DNA of 64,000 nt from Nocardioides alkalitolerans DSM 16699. GTDB taxonomy: Bacteria > Actinomycetota > Actinomycetes > Propionibacteriales > Nocardioidaceae. A program made the translations under genes and the position numbers. The notes beneath the pieces are model-generated. The model was not told the DNA's origin. It ran no database searches and was given only the letters and a program-made list of their open reading frames with translations. Positions 1 through 8,567 of this stretch are shown one piece after another. Every line of letters starts with the position of its first letter. Within the stretch, counting starts at the first letter, position 1. Location: positions 248,001 to 312,000 of the forward strand of contig NZ_AUFN01000012.1 in NCBI RefSeq assembly GCF_000426525.1, written 5' to 3'.

Positions 1-78
1 CTCTGGGCGCTGGCCGCCTGCGACGCCCTCCCGTTCCGCCGGAGGGACCGGCACGACCGGGCCGACCGGCGCGGCTGA
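1..78 (+). CDS. C-terminal fragment of an unidentified protein
   Basis: An open frame enters from the left edge and ends at a TGA at 76-78, giving 25 residues that end in a basic tail rich in Arg and Asp. It converges on the DinB gene, whose stop is only 6 bp away, which suits the 3' end of a real gene. The hydrophobic start of the fragment could be the end of a membrane segment. Too little remains to identify a family. Confidence 0.4.
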   Translation, partial: LWALAACDALPFRRRDRHDRADRRG

Positions 79-84
79 CGCGGG

Positions 85-681
85 TCAGCGACCGCGGTAC
101 GGCGCGGCAGCGTCGTCGACGCGGGCGACGTACGCCGTCCACCAGTCGTCGTCACCCATCGCGTCGCGGGGCGTGCCCGTCGACCCGTCGAGACCCTCCC
201 GCAGGACCTCCGCGTGCCCCGCGTGCTGGGCGCTGTCGAGCAGCACGTGCACCGCGAGGTGCCCCAGCGTGGTGGCGCCCCGCTCGCCCCACCACGGCAC
301 GGTGGCCGGCGCGTCGAGCGGCAGCTCGCGCAAGGTCGCGTCGGAGTGGGCCCACGCGGCCCGGTAGAGGTCGAGCACCCACTCCCGGGTCTCGTCGGGG
401 CGCATCCACAGGTCGCCGTTCTCGTCGATCGACCCGTCCTCCTCGAAGGGCAGGACGATCCCGGACGGCCGACCGACGCAGTCGCCGAGGTAGCCCAGCT
501 CGACGCCGGCGAGGTGCTTGACCAGGCCGAGCAGGTTCGTGCCCGTCGGGGTCAGCGACCGCCGGGCGTCGTGCTCCCCCACGCCCTCGACCGCCGCGAC
601 GACCGCGTCGCGCGAGCGCTGCAGGTAGCGCTGCAGCACGGCGGGCTGCCCGACGGGGTTGAGGGGGTGGACCGGACTCAT
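85..681 (-). CDS. DinB/DUF664 family protein
   Basis: A 198-residue protein of the DinB-like four-helix superfamily (DUF664 branch). The N-terminal helix with LLGLVKHLAGVELGY and the later histidines (GHLAVHVLLDSAQHAGH) are the typical metal-site helices of this fold. Members include thiol-dependent S-transferases that use mycothiol or bacillithiol, but many have no known substrate. Its ATG overlaps the stop of the phosphoribosyltransferase by 4 bp (ATGA), so the two are translationally coupled. In this mycothiol-producing context a mycothiol-dependent role is possible, but that is inference. Confidence 0.85.
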   Translation of the reverse strand: MSPVHPLNPVGQPAVLQRYLQRSRDAVVAAVEGVGEHDARRSLTPTGTNLLGLVKHLAGVELGYLGDCVGRPSGIVLPFEEDGSIDENGDLWMRPDETREWVLDLYRAAWAHSDATLRELPLDAPATVPWWGERGATTLGHLAVHVLLDSAQHAGHAEVLREGLDGSTGTPRDAMGDDDWWTAYVARVDDAAAPYRGR

Positions 682-1169
682 GCGTCCCTGACCCCGGAGC
701 GGTCGGTGATCGCCGGTTCCGACGACCACGGGAAGTTGATCCAGAGGTCCGTGTGCTTCCACACGTAGTCGCCCTTGATCGAGGAGCGCGGCTTCTCGTA
801 GATGACCGCCGTGCGCGCCTCGGCCACGTGGTCGCGGCAGAAGTCGAAGACCATCTCGAGCGTCTTGCCGGAGTCGGCGACGTCGTCGACGATCAGCACG
901 CGCAGGTCGTCGAGCTCGCCGGCGTCGAGGTACGGCGGGAGCATCGTCGGCACGTCCAGCGTGGTGCCCACGCCCGTGTAGAACTCCACGTTCATCGTGA
1001 AGAGGTTCTTGCAGTCGAGCGCGTAGGCGATGGAGCCGGCGGGGATCAGGCCGCCCCGCGCGATGCCGAGCACCACGTCGGGCACGAAGCCCGAGTCGGC
1101 CACCTGCTGCGCCAGCTGCCTCGCCGCCACACCGTACGTCTCCCAGGTCAGGGTCTCGCGCTCGCTCAC
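678..1169 (-). CDS. phosphoribosyltransferase
   Basis: A 163-residue type I PRTase. The PRPP-binding loop VLIVDDVADSGKT lies near residues 91-103 and a GIARGGLIPA loop near 35-44. The size and the compact hood suggest purine (hypoxanthine/xanthine/guanine-like) salvage, but the exact base cannot be read from sequence. The start is GTG at 1169, placed exactly 6 nt after a -10-like TACGAT (1176-1181), consistent with a leaderless transcript. It is the first gene of a two-gene unit with the DinB protein. Confidence 0.85.
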   Translation of the reverse strand: MSERETLTWETYGVAARQLAQQVADSGFVPDVVLGIARGGLIPAGSIAYALDCKNLFTMNVEFYTGVGTTLDVPTMLPPYLDAGELDDLRVLIVDDVADSGKTLEMVFDFCRDHVAEARTAVIYEKPRSSIKGDYVWKHTDLWINFPWSSEPAITDRSGVRDA

Positions 1170-1175
1170 CCGCCG

Positions 1176-1181
1176 ATCGTA
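1176..1181 (-). promoter_or_regulatory. -10 box, leaderless phosphoribosyltransferase start
   Basis: TACGAT followed by 6 nt and GTG; fits the actinobacterial TANNNT leaderless pattern. Confidence 0.5.
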
Positions 1182-1355
1182 CGGCGCGGAGCGGCTCGGG
1201 GACCGCCGCCACCGGCGCCGTCACGAGACGATCGTCACGTCACCACCATGTAAGACCCGTATGTCACTGGGGTTACGACGCTCTACCGTCTCCTGGTCGC
1301 GGCTACCCGCCGCACCAGGTCGAGGCGGTCACGAGCCGCAGAACAGGAACACCCG

Positions 1356-2297
1356 ATGTCCGAGAACATTCCCCTCGTCGAGAAGCCGAAGTCACGGCTC
1401 CCGATCATCGCCGCCGTCGTGGTCGTGCTGCTGATCGTGGCCGCCGTCGTCGTCTTCGCCCTCAACCGCGGCGACGACGAGGTCGGCGCCGACGGCCAGC
1501 CCCTCACCGAGGTCAGGATCGGCGTCGCCGACGCCAGCGAGGCCTACTGGGACACCTACGCCGACGCGCTGGAGGACGAGGGCATCAAGCTCGACATCCA
1601 GAACTTCACGGACTACCTGCAGCCGAACCCGTCGCTCTCCGAGGGCGCGATCGCCGTCAACCAGTTCCAGCACCTGCTCTACCTGGCGAGCTACAACGTC
1701 GCCAACGACGACGACCTGACCCCGGTCGGCTCGACCGCGATCTACCCGCTCGGCCTCTACTCGAACGACTACGACTCGCCCGAGGACATCCCGGACGGCG
1801 AGACCGTCGTGGTCCCGGACGACGACACCAACCAGGCGCGCGCGCTGCTGATCCTGCAGGAGGCCGGCCTCATCGAGCTGGCGGACGGCGGCTCCGCCTA
1901 CTCGACCGTCGCCGACGTCGAGGACTCCTCGCGCGTCGAGGTCCGGGCCGTCCAGGCCGACCTGACCGGTGCCTCGCTGCCCGACGTGGCCGCGGCCGTC
2001 ATCAACAACGACTTCGTCGAGAACACCGGCCTCACGTTCGACGACGCCATCGCGAAGGACGACCCGGCCGACGCGTCCGCCCAGCCGTACGTGAACGTCT
2101 TCGTCGTGCGGTCCGAGGACGCCGACGACGACACCTACGCGACCCTCGTCGACGTCTACCAGAACAACGAGGAGGTCCAGGAGGGCGTGCTCGACGCCTC
2201 GGGCGGCACCGCGGAGCTCGTGAAGATCCCCGCCGAGGAGCTGCAGGCCATCCTCGCCGACCTCGAGGAGCAGACGGTCGAGGCGAACGAGGGCTGA
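1356..2297 (+). CDS. metQ: MetQ/NlpA-family methionine-binding protein, membrane-anchored
   Basis: A 313-residue substrate-binding protein of the MetNIQ D/L-methionine importer. Residues 15-36 form one hydrophobic anchor after a short charged N-terminus, and the NlpA domain follows (YWDTYADALEDEGIKLDIQNFTDY onward, through QPNPSL and NQFQHLLYL). No lipobox cysteine is present, so it appears tethered by a transmembrane helix rather than by lipid. A Shine-Dalgarno-like AGGAAC precedes the ATG. Its TGA overlaps the metN start by one base. The acidic surface and low Lys content are typical of high-GC actinobacteria. Confidence 0.9.
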   Translation: MSENIPLVEKPKSRLPIIAAVVVVLLIVAAVVVFALNRGDDEVGADGQPLTEVRIGVADASEAYWDTYADALEDEGIKLDIQNFTDYLQPNPSLSEGAIAVNQFQHLLYLASYNVANDDDLTPVGSTAIYPLGLYSNDYDSPEDIPDGETVVVPDDDTNQARALLILQEAGLIELADGGSAYSTVADVEDSSRVEVRAVQADLTGASLPDVAAAVINNDFVENTGLTFDDAIAKDDPADASAQPYVNVFVVRSEDADDDTYATLVDVYQNNEEVQEGVLDASGGTAELVKIPAEELQAILADLEEQTVEANEG

Positions 2298-3325
2298 TGT
2301 CCGTCGTCCAGCTCACCGACGTCGTCAAGGAGTTCCCCGGCCGCGGCCGCCGCGCCAGCGCGGTGCGTGCCGTGGACGGGGTCTCCCTGACCGTCGAGCG
2401 TGGCGAGATCCACGCCATCGTCGGCTACTCCGGGGCCGGGAAGTCGACCCTCGTGCGGCTCGTCAACGCGCTCGAGGAGGCGACCTCCGGCAGCGTCGTC
2501 GTGAACGGGACCGAGCTCGTCGGGCTCCCCGAGAAGCAGCTGCGGCAGGTCCGCCGGGACATCGGCATGATCTTCCAGCAGTTCAACCTGTTCGGCTCGC
2601 GCACGGTCTACGGCAACCTCGCCTACCCGCTCACGGTGGCGGGGGTGCCGAAGGACCAGCACCAGAAGCGGATCTCGCAGCTGCTGCACTTCGTCGGTCT
2701 CGCCGACAAGGCGCACGCCTACCCGGACCAGCTCTCGGGCGGGCAGAAGCAGCGCGTGGGCATCGCCCGCGCCCTCGCGACCGACCCGAAGGTGCTGCTG
2801 GCCGACGAGGCCACCAGCGCCCTCGACCCGGAGACGACGCGGGACGTGCTCGACCTGCTCCGCCGGGTCAACCGCGACCTCGGCGTCACCATCGTGCTCA
2901 TCACCCACGAGATGGAGGTCGTGCGCCAGCTCGCCCACACCGTCTCGGTGATGGAGCACGGCAAGGTGGTCGAGCGCGGCGTCGTCGCCGACGTCTTCGC
3001 CGACCCGGCCCACGCCGTCACCCGGCGGTTCGTCGGCACGGTCGTCGACGACCGGCCCGACGACGAGCTCCTCGCCGTCCTGCGCGGGCGCCACTCCGGG
3101 CGGTTCGTCCGCCTCGCCTTCCGCGACGCCGACGTGCGCCAGTCCCAGGTGTACGACGCGCTGGGCCGCCACGGCGTCGGCTTCGAGCTCGTGTACGGCG
3201 GGATCGAGGCCGTCGGCGAGCGCACGTTCGCCAACCTGACGCTCGCCCTCGACGGCGAGCCCGACGCCGTCCAGGCGGCGATCGACGAGGTCGCCGGCCT
3301 CGTGCGCCTCGAGGAGGTCGAGTGA
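2297..3325 (+). CDS. metN: methionine ABC transporter ATP-binding protein
   Basis: The 342-residue ATPase of the MetNIQ importer. Walker A GYSGAGKST is at residues 43-51, followed by a Q-loop in IFQQFNLF, signature LSGGQKQR, Walker B VLLADEATSALD and the H-loop ITHEM. The C-terminal ~80 residues match the NIL regulatory domain, which in characterised MetN binds methionine and inhibits transport when cytoplasmic methionine is high. It overlaps metQ and metI by one base each (TGATG), so all three are translationally coupled. Confidence 0.95.
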   Translation: MSVVQLTDVVKEFPGRGRRASAVRAVDGVSLTVERGEIHAIVGYSGAGKSTLVRLVNALEEATSGSVVVNGTELVGLPEKQLRQVRRDIGMIFQQFNLFGSRTVYGNLAYPLTVAGVPKDQHQKRISQLLHFVGLADKAHAYPDQLSGGQKQRVGIARALATDPKVLLADEATSALDPETTRDVLDLLRRVNRDLGVTIVLITHEMEVVRQLAHTVSVMEHGKVVERGVVADVFADPAHAVTRRFVGTVVDDRPDDELLAVLRGRHSGRFVRLAFRDADVRQSQVYDALGRHGVGFELVYGGIEAVGERTFANLTLALDGEPDAVQAAIDEVAGLVRLEEVE

Positions 3326-4011
3326 TGGACGCCGTCACCACGCTGGCCGTCGACACCCGGCTGCCGGAGCTCTGGCCGCAGGTGTGGGAGGCCCTCGGGC
3401 AGACCCTCACCATGGTCTCGATCACGCTCGTGCTGGGCGGCGCGCTCGGACTCCTGCTCGGGCTCGCCCTGCACCTGACGAAGCGCGGCGGCCTCTACGC
3501 GAACACGCCGGCCTACGTCCTGCTCAACACGCTGGTGAACTTCTTCCGGCCCATCCCGTTCGTCATCTTCATCGCGGCGGTGCAGCCGGCCGCCCGGCTG
3601 GTCGTCGGCATCGGGATCGGCACCAAGGCGGTCGTCTTCGCCCTCACGCTGGCGGCGATGTTCATGATCGCGCGCATCGTGGAGCAGAACCTCGTGAGCG
3701 TCAGCCCCGGCGTCATCGAGGCGGCGCGCGCGATGGGGGCGAGCCGGCTGCGGGTCACCTGCACGGTGCTGGTGCCGGAGGCCCTCGGCCCCCTGGTGCT
3801 CGGCTTCACGTTCGCGTTCGTGGCCATCGTCGACGCGTCGGCCATCGCCGGCGTGATCGCCGGCGGCGGCCTCGGCACGTTCGCCCAGCAGTACGGCTAC
3901 CGCCAGTTCGACTGGGTCGTCACCTGGACCGCGGTGCTCCTGCTCGTCGCGATCGTGCAGCTCGCCCAGCTGGCCGGCAACCTGCTGGCCCGCAAGGTGC
4001 TGCGCACCTGA
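3325..4011 (+). CDS. metI: methionine ABC transporter permease
   Basis: A 228-residue inner-membrane permease with about five transmembrane segments. The EAA-type coupling loop reads EAARAMGASRLRV, where the MetN ATPase docks. I chose the ATG at 3325 over an in-frame GTG at 3322, because it forms a TGATG overlap with metN and sits behind GAGGAGG. Last gene of the metQNI operon; a 13-bp hairpin overlaps its stop codon. Confidence 0.93.
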   Translation: MDAVTTLAVDTRLPELWPQVWEALGQTLTMVSITLVLGGALGLLLGLALHLTKRGGLYANTPAYVLLNTLVNFFRPIPFVIFIAAVQPAARLVVGIGIGTKAVVFALTLAAMFMIARIVEQNLVSVSPGVIEAARAMGASRLRVTCTVLVPEALGPLVLGFTFAFVAIVDASAIAGVIAGGGLGTFAQQYGYRQFDWVVTWTAVLLLVAIVQLAQLAGNLLARKVLRT

Positions 4012-4032
4012 GGGTCGGCCCCTCAGGTGCGC
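4002..4032 (+). terminator. metQNI terminator hairpin
   Basis: A perfect 13-bp stem (4002-4014 with 4020-4032) and 5-nt loop TCGGC that includes the metI stop codon. No T-tract, as is usual in high-GC actinobacteria. It also lies just downstream of the convergent phoD-like gene and may serve both. Confidence 0.75.
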
Positions 4033-4053
4033 CGCGCCGGCGTCGGGCGCGTC

Positions 4054-5859
4054 TCAGGCGCGGGTGCGCAGGTCGACGTCGGCCACCGCGGTCAGCACCG
4101 GCCGCGCGTGGTCGCTACCGTCGACCTTGCCCCGCGCCCACCACATCCGCAGCCCGTCGTCGGTGACCTCGAGCGACGCGATGTTGTTGTCGAACCACGG
4201 GCCCCGCAGGTTCTTCCAGGTCAGCGGCGCCTCGGCGACCTTGGCGGAGCGCGCGACGACGTGCCCGATGGGGCCGGCCACGCCGTACGAGAGCGCGGCC
4301 GTGGCGAAGCGCATGCGCCGCGGCAGCGGGTTGCGGATCGGCGAGCACACCGCCTGGATGATCCGGCTCGGCCGGGGCCCGGCCGGCGTGGGCTCGCGCG
4401 GCCACGCCTCGGCGACGTAGCTGTGGTGGACGTCCCCGGAGAGGAAGGTGACGGTGCGCGGCGCCTCGCCCCGGCGCCCGGCCGCCACCTCGAGGGCCAT
4501 CGCGGCGACGTCGCGGAACCCGTTCTGGAACGCCGCCCAGTGCTCGAGGTCCACGGTCTGGCGCAGCCACTCCCCCAGGCGCGCCGGCTGCCGGCCCCAC
4601 GCCCCGCCGGCGAGGGCCTCGCTGAACGCCTCCACGTAGTGCAGGCCCGTGCCGAGCAGGAAGGGCAGCGACGTCCCGACCAGCAGGTGGTCGACGTCCC
4701 CGCGCATCTGCTCGTCGAGCCACGCCAGCTCGCGCTGGTCGAGGATCGAGCGGGCCTCGGGGTCGAGCACGCGGGCCGCCCGGGAGTCGACGACCACGAG
4801 CCGCGCCTGCGTGCCGAACTGCCGGGAGTAGCTCCAGCGGTAGCTCTCGGGCTGCTGGTCGGCGAGGTCGGCCAGCTCCTCGAGCGGCTCGCTGACGTCG
4901 ATCTCGTGCTCGTGGCCGGCCACCTGGTGCTGCAGCACCCGCGCCCAGACCGGGTCCTGCGACCGCTCGTCGGGGCTGAGGTTGCCGAGGTGCTGGTAGA
5001 CCCAGTACGACGCGAGCCCGGCCACCACGCGCCCGTGCCACCAGTCCGTGGTCTCCATCTGCTCCTTCCACGCCTGCGACGTGTTCCAGTCGTCGCGGAT
5101 GTCGTGGTCGTCGAAGATCATCGCGCTCGGCACGGTGGAGAGCAGCCAGCGGTTGACCGGGTCCGACCAGGCCAGCCGGTAGAGGTGCGCGTACTCCTCG
5201 AAGTCGGCCAGCTCCTTCCACGGCGCCTGCTCGATGTCGCGGCGCGACTCGATGAACTCCTGCATCTCGGCCGTGGTCTCGTCGGCGTAGACCTGGTCGC
5301 CCAGGAACACCATGAGGTCGGGCCACGGCGGGCTGGCCTCGCCGTCCGGGTCGTCCGGTCCGGCCGCGGTGAGGCCCGACATGCGCAGGGCGTAGGCCCG
5401 CAGGGCGTCCACGCCGTGGGTGCGGTTGCCGACCTCGTCGTGCGTCACGCTGGTGCGGCAGGAGCCGAACAGCATCCGGAGCGGCTTGTCCTGGTCGAGC
5501 GTGACGATCATCGGCGGGGGCAGCCGGTCGTCGCCGTCGAGGCTGCCGCCGGGCGGCGGCCAGGCCTCCTCGCCGTCCACCTCCACGCGGTACGGCGTGT
5601 GGTCCCCGGGCGCGAGCCCGGTGACGTCGACGAGGGCGTAGTGGTGGCCGCGGACCCCGAACGTGCGGGCGCCCCAGCGGCCGTGCTCGGTGACGACCTC
5701 GACGAGGCCCGGCTCCTCGGTCTCGACCCAGACGGTGGCGACGTCGGTGTCGACGTACCGCATGAGGGGGCCGAGACGGATGGGGCCGCCGAGCTGCTCG
5801 TTGCCCTCGAGCACCTGGCCGGTGCCCTCGCCCGTGGTGTCGCCGACGGGGTCGCTCAC
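4054..5859 (-). CDS. PhoD-family alkaline phosphatase (no signal peptide)
   Basis: A 601-residue metallophosphoesterase of the alkaline phosphatase D family. Motifs include FGSCRT, the metal-ligand run VFLGDQVYADE, FDDHDIRDDWN and SGDVHHSYV. The N-terminal ~150 residues form the usual beta-sandwich. Classical PhoD is a Tat substrate, but this start (MSDPVGDTT) shows no twin-arginine or hydrophobic segment, so a cytoplasmic location is inferred. The GTG start at 5859 overlaps the TGA of the upstream dehydrogenase (GTGA), so they form an operon. Substrate unknown. Confidence 0.88.
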   Translation of the reverse strand: MSDPVGDTTGEGTGQVLEGNEQLGGPIRLGPLMRYVDTDVATVWVETEEPGLVEVVTEHGRWGARTFGVRGHHYALVDVTGLAPGDHTPYRVEVDGEEAWPPPGGSLDGDDRLPPPMIVTLDQDKPLRMLFGSCRTSVTHDEVGNRTHGVDALRAYALRMSGLTAAGPDDPDGEASPPWPDLMVFLGDQVYADETTAEMQEFIESRRDIEQAPWKELADFEEYAHLYRLAWSDPVNRWLLSTVPSAMIFDDHDIRDDWNTSQAWKEQMETTDWWHGRVVAGLASYWVYQHLGNLSPDERSQDPVWARVLQHQVAGHEHEIDVSEPLEELADLADQQPESYRWSYSRQFGTQARLVVVDSRAARVLDPEARSILDQRELAWLDEQMRGDVDHLLVGTSLPFLLGTGLHYVEAFSEALAGGAWGRQPARLGEWLRQTVDLEHWAAFQNGFRDVAAMALEVAAGRRGEAPRTVTFLSGDVHHSYVAEAWPREPTPAGPRPSRIIQAVCSPIRNPLPRRMRFATAALSYGVAGPIGHVVARSAKVAEAPLTWKNLRGPWFDNNIASLEVTDDGLRMWWARGKVDGSDHARPVLTAVADVDLRTRA

Positions 5860-6872
5860 GGCTGGAGCAGGACCTTGATCGCGCGGCGCTCGTCCATCGC
5901 CCGGTAGGCCTCGGGGGCCTGCTCGAGCGGCAGCGTCAGGTCGAAGACCTGGCCCGGGTCGATCGCGCCGGTGAGCACGCGGTCGAGCAGGTCGGGCAGG
6001 TACTTGCGCACCGGCGCCATGCCCCCGGCGAGGCCGATGTTCTTCGAGAACATCTTGCCGATCGGCAGCTGCACGTCCTGGGGCACGCCGACGAAGCCGA
6101 CCGTGGTGCCCGGACGGGCCACCGCGAAGGCGGTGCGCATCGCGTCGTCCATGCCCACGCACTCGAGGGTGGCGTCGGAGCCGACGCCGCCGGTGATCTC
6201 CATGACCGCCGCCGTCGCCTCCTTGCCGCGCTGCGGGACGATGTGGGTGGCGCCGAACTTCTTCGCCAGCTCCTGCCGGGGCTCGTGGCGCGACAGCGCG
6301 ATGATGCGCTCGGCCCCGAGCTCGCGCGCGGCCAGCACCCCGCAGAGGCCGACCGCCCCGTCGCCGACGACGACCGCCGTGGAGCCGGGGGTGACGCCCG
6401 CGCTGACGGCGGCGTGCCAGCCGGTGGCCATCACGTCGCTGAGCGTGAGCAACGACGGCAGCAGGGCGGCGTCGGGCTCGCCGTCGGGGACGGCGACCAA
6501 CGAGCCGTCGGCCTGGTGCACCCGGGTGTACTCCGCCTGGCCCGACTGGGTCATGCCGAGGTTCTCGCAGCCGCCGTAGCCGCCGGTCGCGCACGCGGCG
6601 CAGGTGTTGTCGCTCTGGCAGAACGGCACGACGACGAAGTCGCCGACCCGGAAGTCGCGGACCTCGCCGCCGACCTCGACGATCTCGCCGATCGCCTCGT
6701 GGCCGATGGTGTGGCCGCCCGAGGTGCTCTCGTCGCGGTAGGGCCAGAGGTCGGAGCCGCAGACGCAGCCCGCCTTGACCTTGACGATGGCGTCGGTGGG
6801 GCGCTTGATCCGGGGGTCCGGGACGTCCTCCACGCGGATGTCGCGGGGACCGTGGATGGTGGTGGCTCGCAT
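5856..6872 (-). CDS. zinc-dependent alcohol dehydrogenase family protein
   Basis: A 338-residue medium-chain dehydrogenase/reductase. The catalytic zinc site is in GCVCGSD and GHEA, a structural-zinc-like cysteine cluster spans CQSDNTCAACATGGYGGC, and the nucleotide fold has VVGDGAVGLCG. The acceptor residues after the fold (SRHEPR) resemble those of NADP-using members. I prefer the ATG at 6872 to one nine bases upstream: it lies 7 nt after CAGGAT, and family members usually begin MRATxIHGPRDIRVE. The physiological alcohol/aldehyde is not evident. Cotranscribed with the PhoD-like gene. Confidence 0.88.
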   Translation of the reverse strand: MRATTIHGPRDIRVEDVPDPRIKRPTDAIVKVKAGCVCGSDLWPYRDESTSGGHTIGHEAIGEIVEVGGEVRDFRVGDFVVVPFCQSDNTCAACATGGYGGCENLGMTQSGQAEYTRVHQADGSLVAVPDGEPDAALLPSLLTLSDVMATGWHAAVSAGVTPGSTAVVVGDGAVGLCGVLAARELGAERIIALSRHEPRQELAKKFGATHIVPQRGKEATAAVMEITGGVGSDATLECVGMDDAMRTAFAVARPGTTVGFVGVPQDVQLPIGKMFSKNIGLAGGMAPVRKYLPDLLDRVLTGAIDPGQVFDLTLPLEQAPEAYRAMDERRAIKVLLQP

Positions 6873-6879
6873 GTCTCGC

Positions 6880-6885
6880 ATCCTG
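6880..6885 (-). promoter_or_regulatory. -10-like box, dehydrogenase/phoD unit
   Basis: CAGGAT then 7 nt then ATG 6872. The same hexamer and spacing occur before the 5'-3' exonuclease and the M20 peptidase. Confidence 0.4.
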
Positions 6886-6938
6886 CCACCGGGTGCCCAG
6901 CCCGGGCGCGACGCACCGTCGTCGGACCTGCGTTGCCT

Positions 6939-6956
6939 TATCTCATATCTGAGATA
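6939..6956. promoter_or_regulatory. palindromic operator upstream of HTH-MurA
   Basis: TATCTCA and TGAGATA form 7-bp inverted arms around TATC. It overlaps the -10 TACCTT (6955-6960) that stands 7 nt before ATG 6968, so a bound protein would block RNA polymerase. The neighbouring gene begins with a Cro/XRE-type HTH, so autorepression is the simplest reading. Confidence 0.6.
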
Positions 6957-6967
6957 CCTTGGTCGGC

Positions 6968-8506
6968 ATGACTGTCGACAACCAGGCTGACTACAAGGGC
7001 CGCATCGGCAAGCTGATCCGTGACGCCCGCATCCACCGGGGCCTCACCCAGGCGCAGCTCGCCGAGCTCCTCTCGACGTCGCAGAGTGCGATCAACCGCA
7101 TCGAGCGTGGCCACCAGAACCTCTCGCTGGAGATGGTGGCGCGCATCGGCGCCGCCCTCGACTCCGAGATCGTGGCGCTCGGCGCCGGACCCACCCACCT
7201 CCGCGTCACCGGCCCGACCACGCTGTCGGGCAGCATCGACGTGAAGACCTCCAAGAACGCCGGCGTGGCGCTGCTCTGCGCCTCGCTGCTCAACCGCGGG
7301 CGCACGACGCTCCGCAAGGTCGCCCGCATCGAGGAGGTCAACCGCCTCCTCGAGGTGCTGGAGAGCCTGGGGGTCCGCACCCGGTGGCTCAACGACGACA
7401 ACGACCTCGAGATCGTGCCGCCGGCCCAGTTCGACCTCTCCGACATCGACGCCGCGGCAGCGCGCCGTACGCGCTCGATCATCATGTTCCTCGGCCCGCT
7501 GCTGCACCGGGTCGACGCCTTCAACCTGCCCTACGCCGGCGGCTGCAACCTCGGCACCCGCACGGTCGAGCCGCACATGTCGGCGCTGCGCCACTTCGGG
7601 CTCGAGGTCAAGGCCACCGACGGTCTCTACCACGCGCAGGTCGACCGCGGCGTCGAGCCGCGGCGCCCGATCGTGCTCACCGAGCGCGGCGACACCGTCA
7701 CCGAGAACGCCCTCATGGCGGCGGCGCTGCACCCCGGCACGACCGTCATCCGCAACGCGTCGTCGAACTACATGGTCCAGGACCTCTGCTTCTACCTGCA
7801 GAAGCTCGGCGTTGTCATCGAGGGCGTCGGCACGACCACGCTCTCGGTCACCGGCAAGGCGGAGATCGACGTCGACGTCGACTACGCGCCGAGCGAGGAC
7901 CCGATCGAGGCCATGTCGCTGCTCTCGGCCGCGATCGTCACCGGCTCCGAGATCACCATCCGCCGCGTGCCGATCGAGTTCCTCGAGGTCGAGCTCGCGA
8001 CGCTGGAGGAGATGGGTCTGCGCTACGAGCGCACGAGCGAGTACGTCGCGCTCAACGGCCGCACGCGCCTCGTCGACCTCACGACGTACCCCTCGGAGCT
8101 GAAGGCGCCGCTCGACAAGATCCACCCGATGCCGTTCCCCGGCCTCAACATCGACAACCTGCCGTTCTTCGCCGTCATCGCCGCGGTGGCCAACGGCCAG
8201 ACCCTCCTGCACGACTGGGTCTACGAGAACCGGGCGATCTACCTCGTCGAGCTCAACAAGCTGGGCGGCAACGTGAAGCTGCTCGACCCGCACCGCGTGA
8301 TGATCGAGGGGCCGACGCACTTCTCCGGCACCGAGATCGTCTGCCCGCCCGCGCTGCGGCCCGCCGTCGTGATCCTGCTGGCCATGCTGGCCTCCAAGGG
8401 CACCTCGGTGCTGCGCTCGACCTACGTGATCCACCGCGGCTACGAGGACCTCGCCGAGCGCCTCAACCTGCTGGGCGCGAACATCGAGCCGTTCCGCGAC
8501 ATCTGA
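6968..8506 (+). CDS. HTH-MurA fusion: XRE domain with UDP-GlcNAc 1-carboxyvinyltransferase-like domain
   Basis: A 512-residue two-domain protein. Residues 12-65 are a Cro/C1-type helix-turn-helix (LTQAQLAELLSTSQSAINRIERG). Residues ~78-510 are an EPSP-synthase/MurA fold. Key MurA residues are present: Lys96 in SKNAG, Cys193 in GGCNLG (the residue alkylated by fosfomycin in MurA), an Asp in FPGLNIDNLP and the ALRPA arginine. The domain could therefore be catalytically active, making enolpyruvyl-UDP-GlcNAc, or could act as a ligand sensor for the HTH. The start is ATG 6968, 7 nt after TACCTT; a TTG nine bases upstream is less likely. Such fusions are known in actinobacteria but their role is unclear to me. 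Confidence 0.88.
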   Translation: MTVDNQADYKGRIGKLIRDARIHRGLTQAQLAELLSTSQSAINRIERGHQNLSLEMVARIGAALDSEIVALGAGPTHLRVTGPTTLSGSIDVKTSKNAGVALLCASLLNRGRTTLRKVARIEEVNRLLEVLESLGVRTRWLNDDNDLEIVPPAQFDLSDIDAAAARRTRSIIMFLGPLLHRVDAFNLPYAGGCNLGTRTVEPHMSALRHFGLEVKATDGLYHAQVDRGVEPRRPIVLTERGDTVTENALMAAALHPGTTVIRNASSNYMVQDLCFYLQKLGVVIEGVGTTTLSVTGKAEIDVDVDYAPSEDPIEAMSLLSAAIVTGSEITIRRVPIEFLEVELATLEEMGLRYERTSEYVALNGRTRLVDLTTYPSELKAPLDKIHPMPFPGLNIDNLPFFAVIAAVANGQTLLHDWVYENRAIYLVELNKLGGNVKLLDPHRVMIEGPTHFSGTEIVCPPALRPAVVILLAMLASKGTSVLRSTYVIHRGYEDLAERLNLLGANIEPFRDI

Positions 8507-8520
8507 GCACCTGCTCCACC

Positions 8521-8564
8521 CGCCACCGCCGTAGGCCTTCCTGGGAGGTCGTGCGGCGGTGGCG
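8521..8564. terminator. bidirectional terminator hairpin
   Basis: An 11-bp GC stem (8521-8531 with 8554-8564) with a 22-nt loop between two convergent genes. Confidence 0.6.
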
Positions 8565-8567
8565 CGT

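Noticed and set aside
1170..1355. SAM riboswitch upstream of metQNI
   Set aside because: The 186-bp region has a GGTCACGAGCC-like patch but lacks the GGCAACC-type core and pairing expected of SAM-I or SAM-IV elements.
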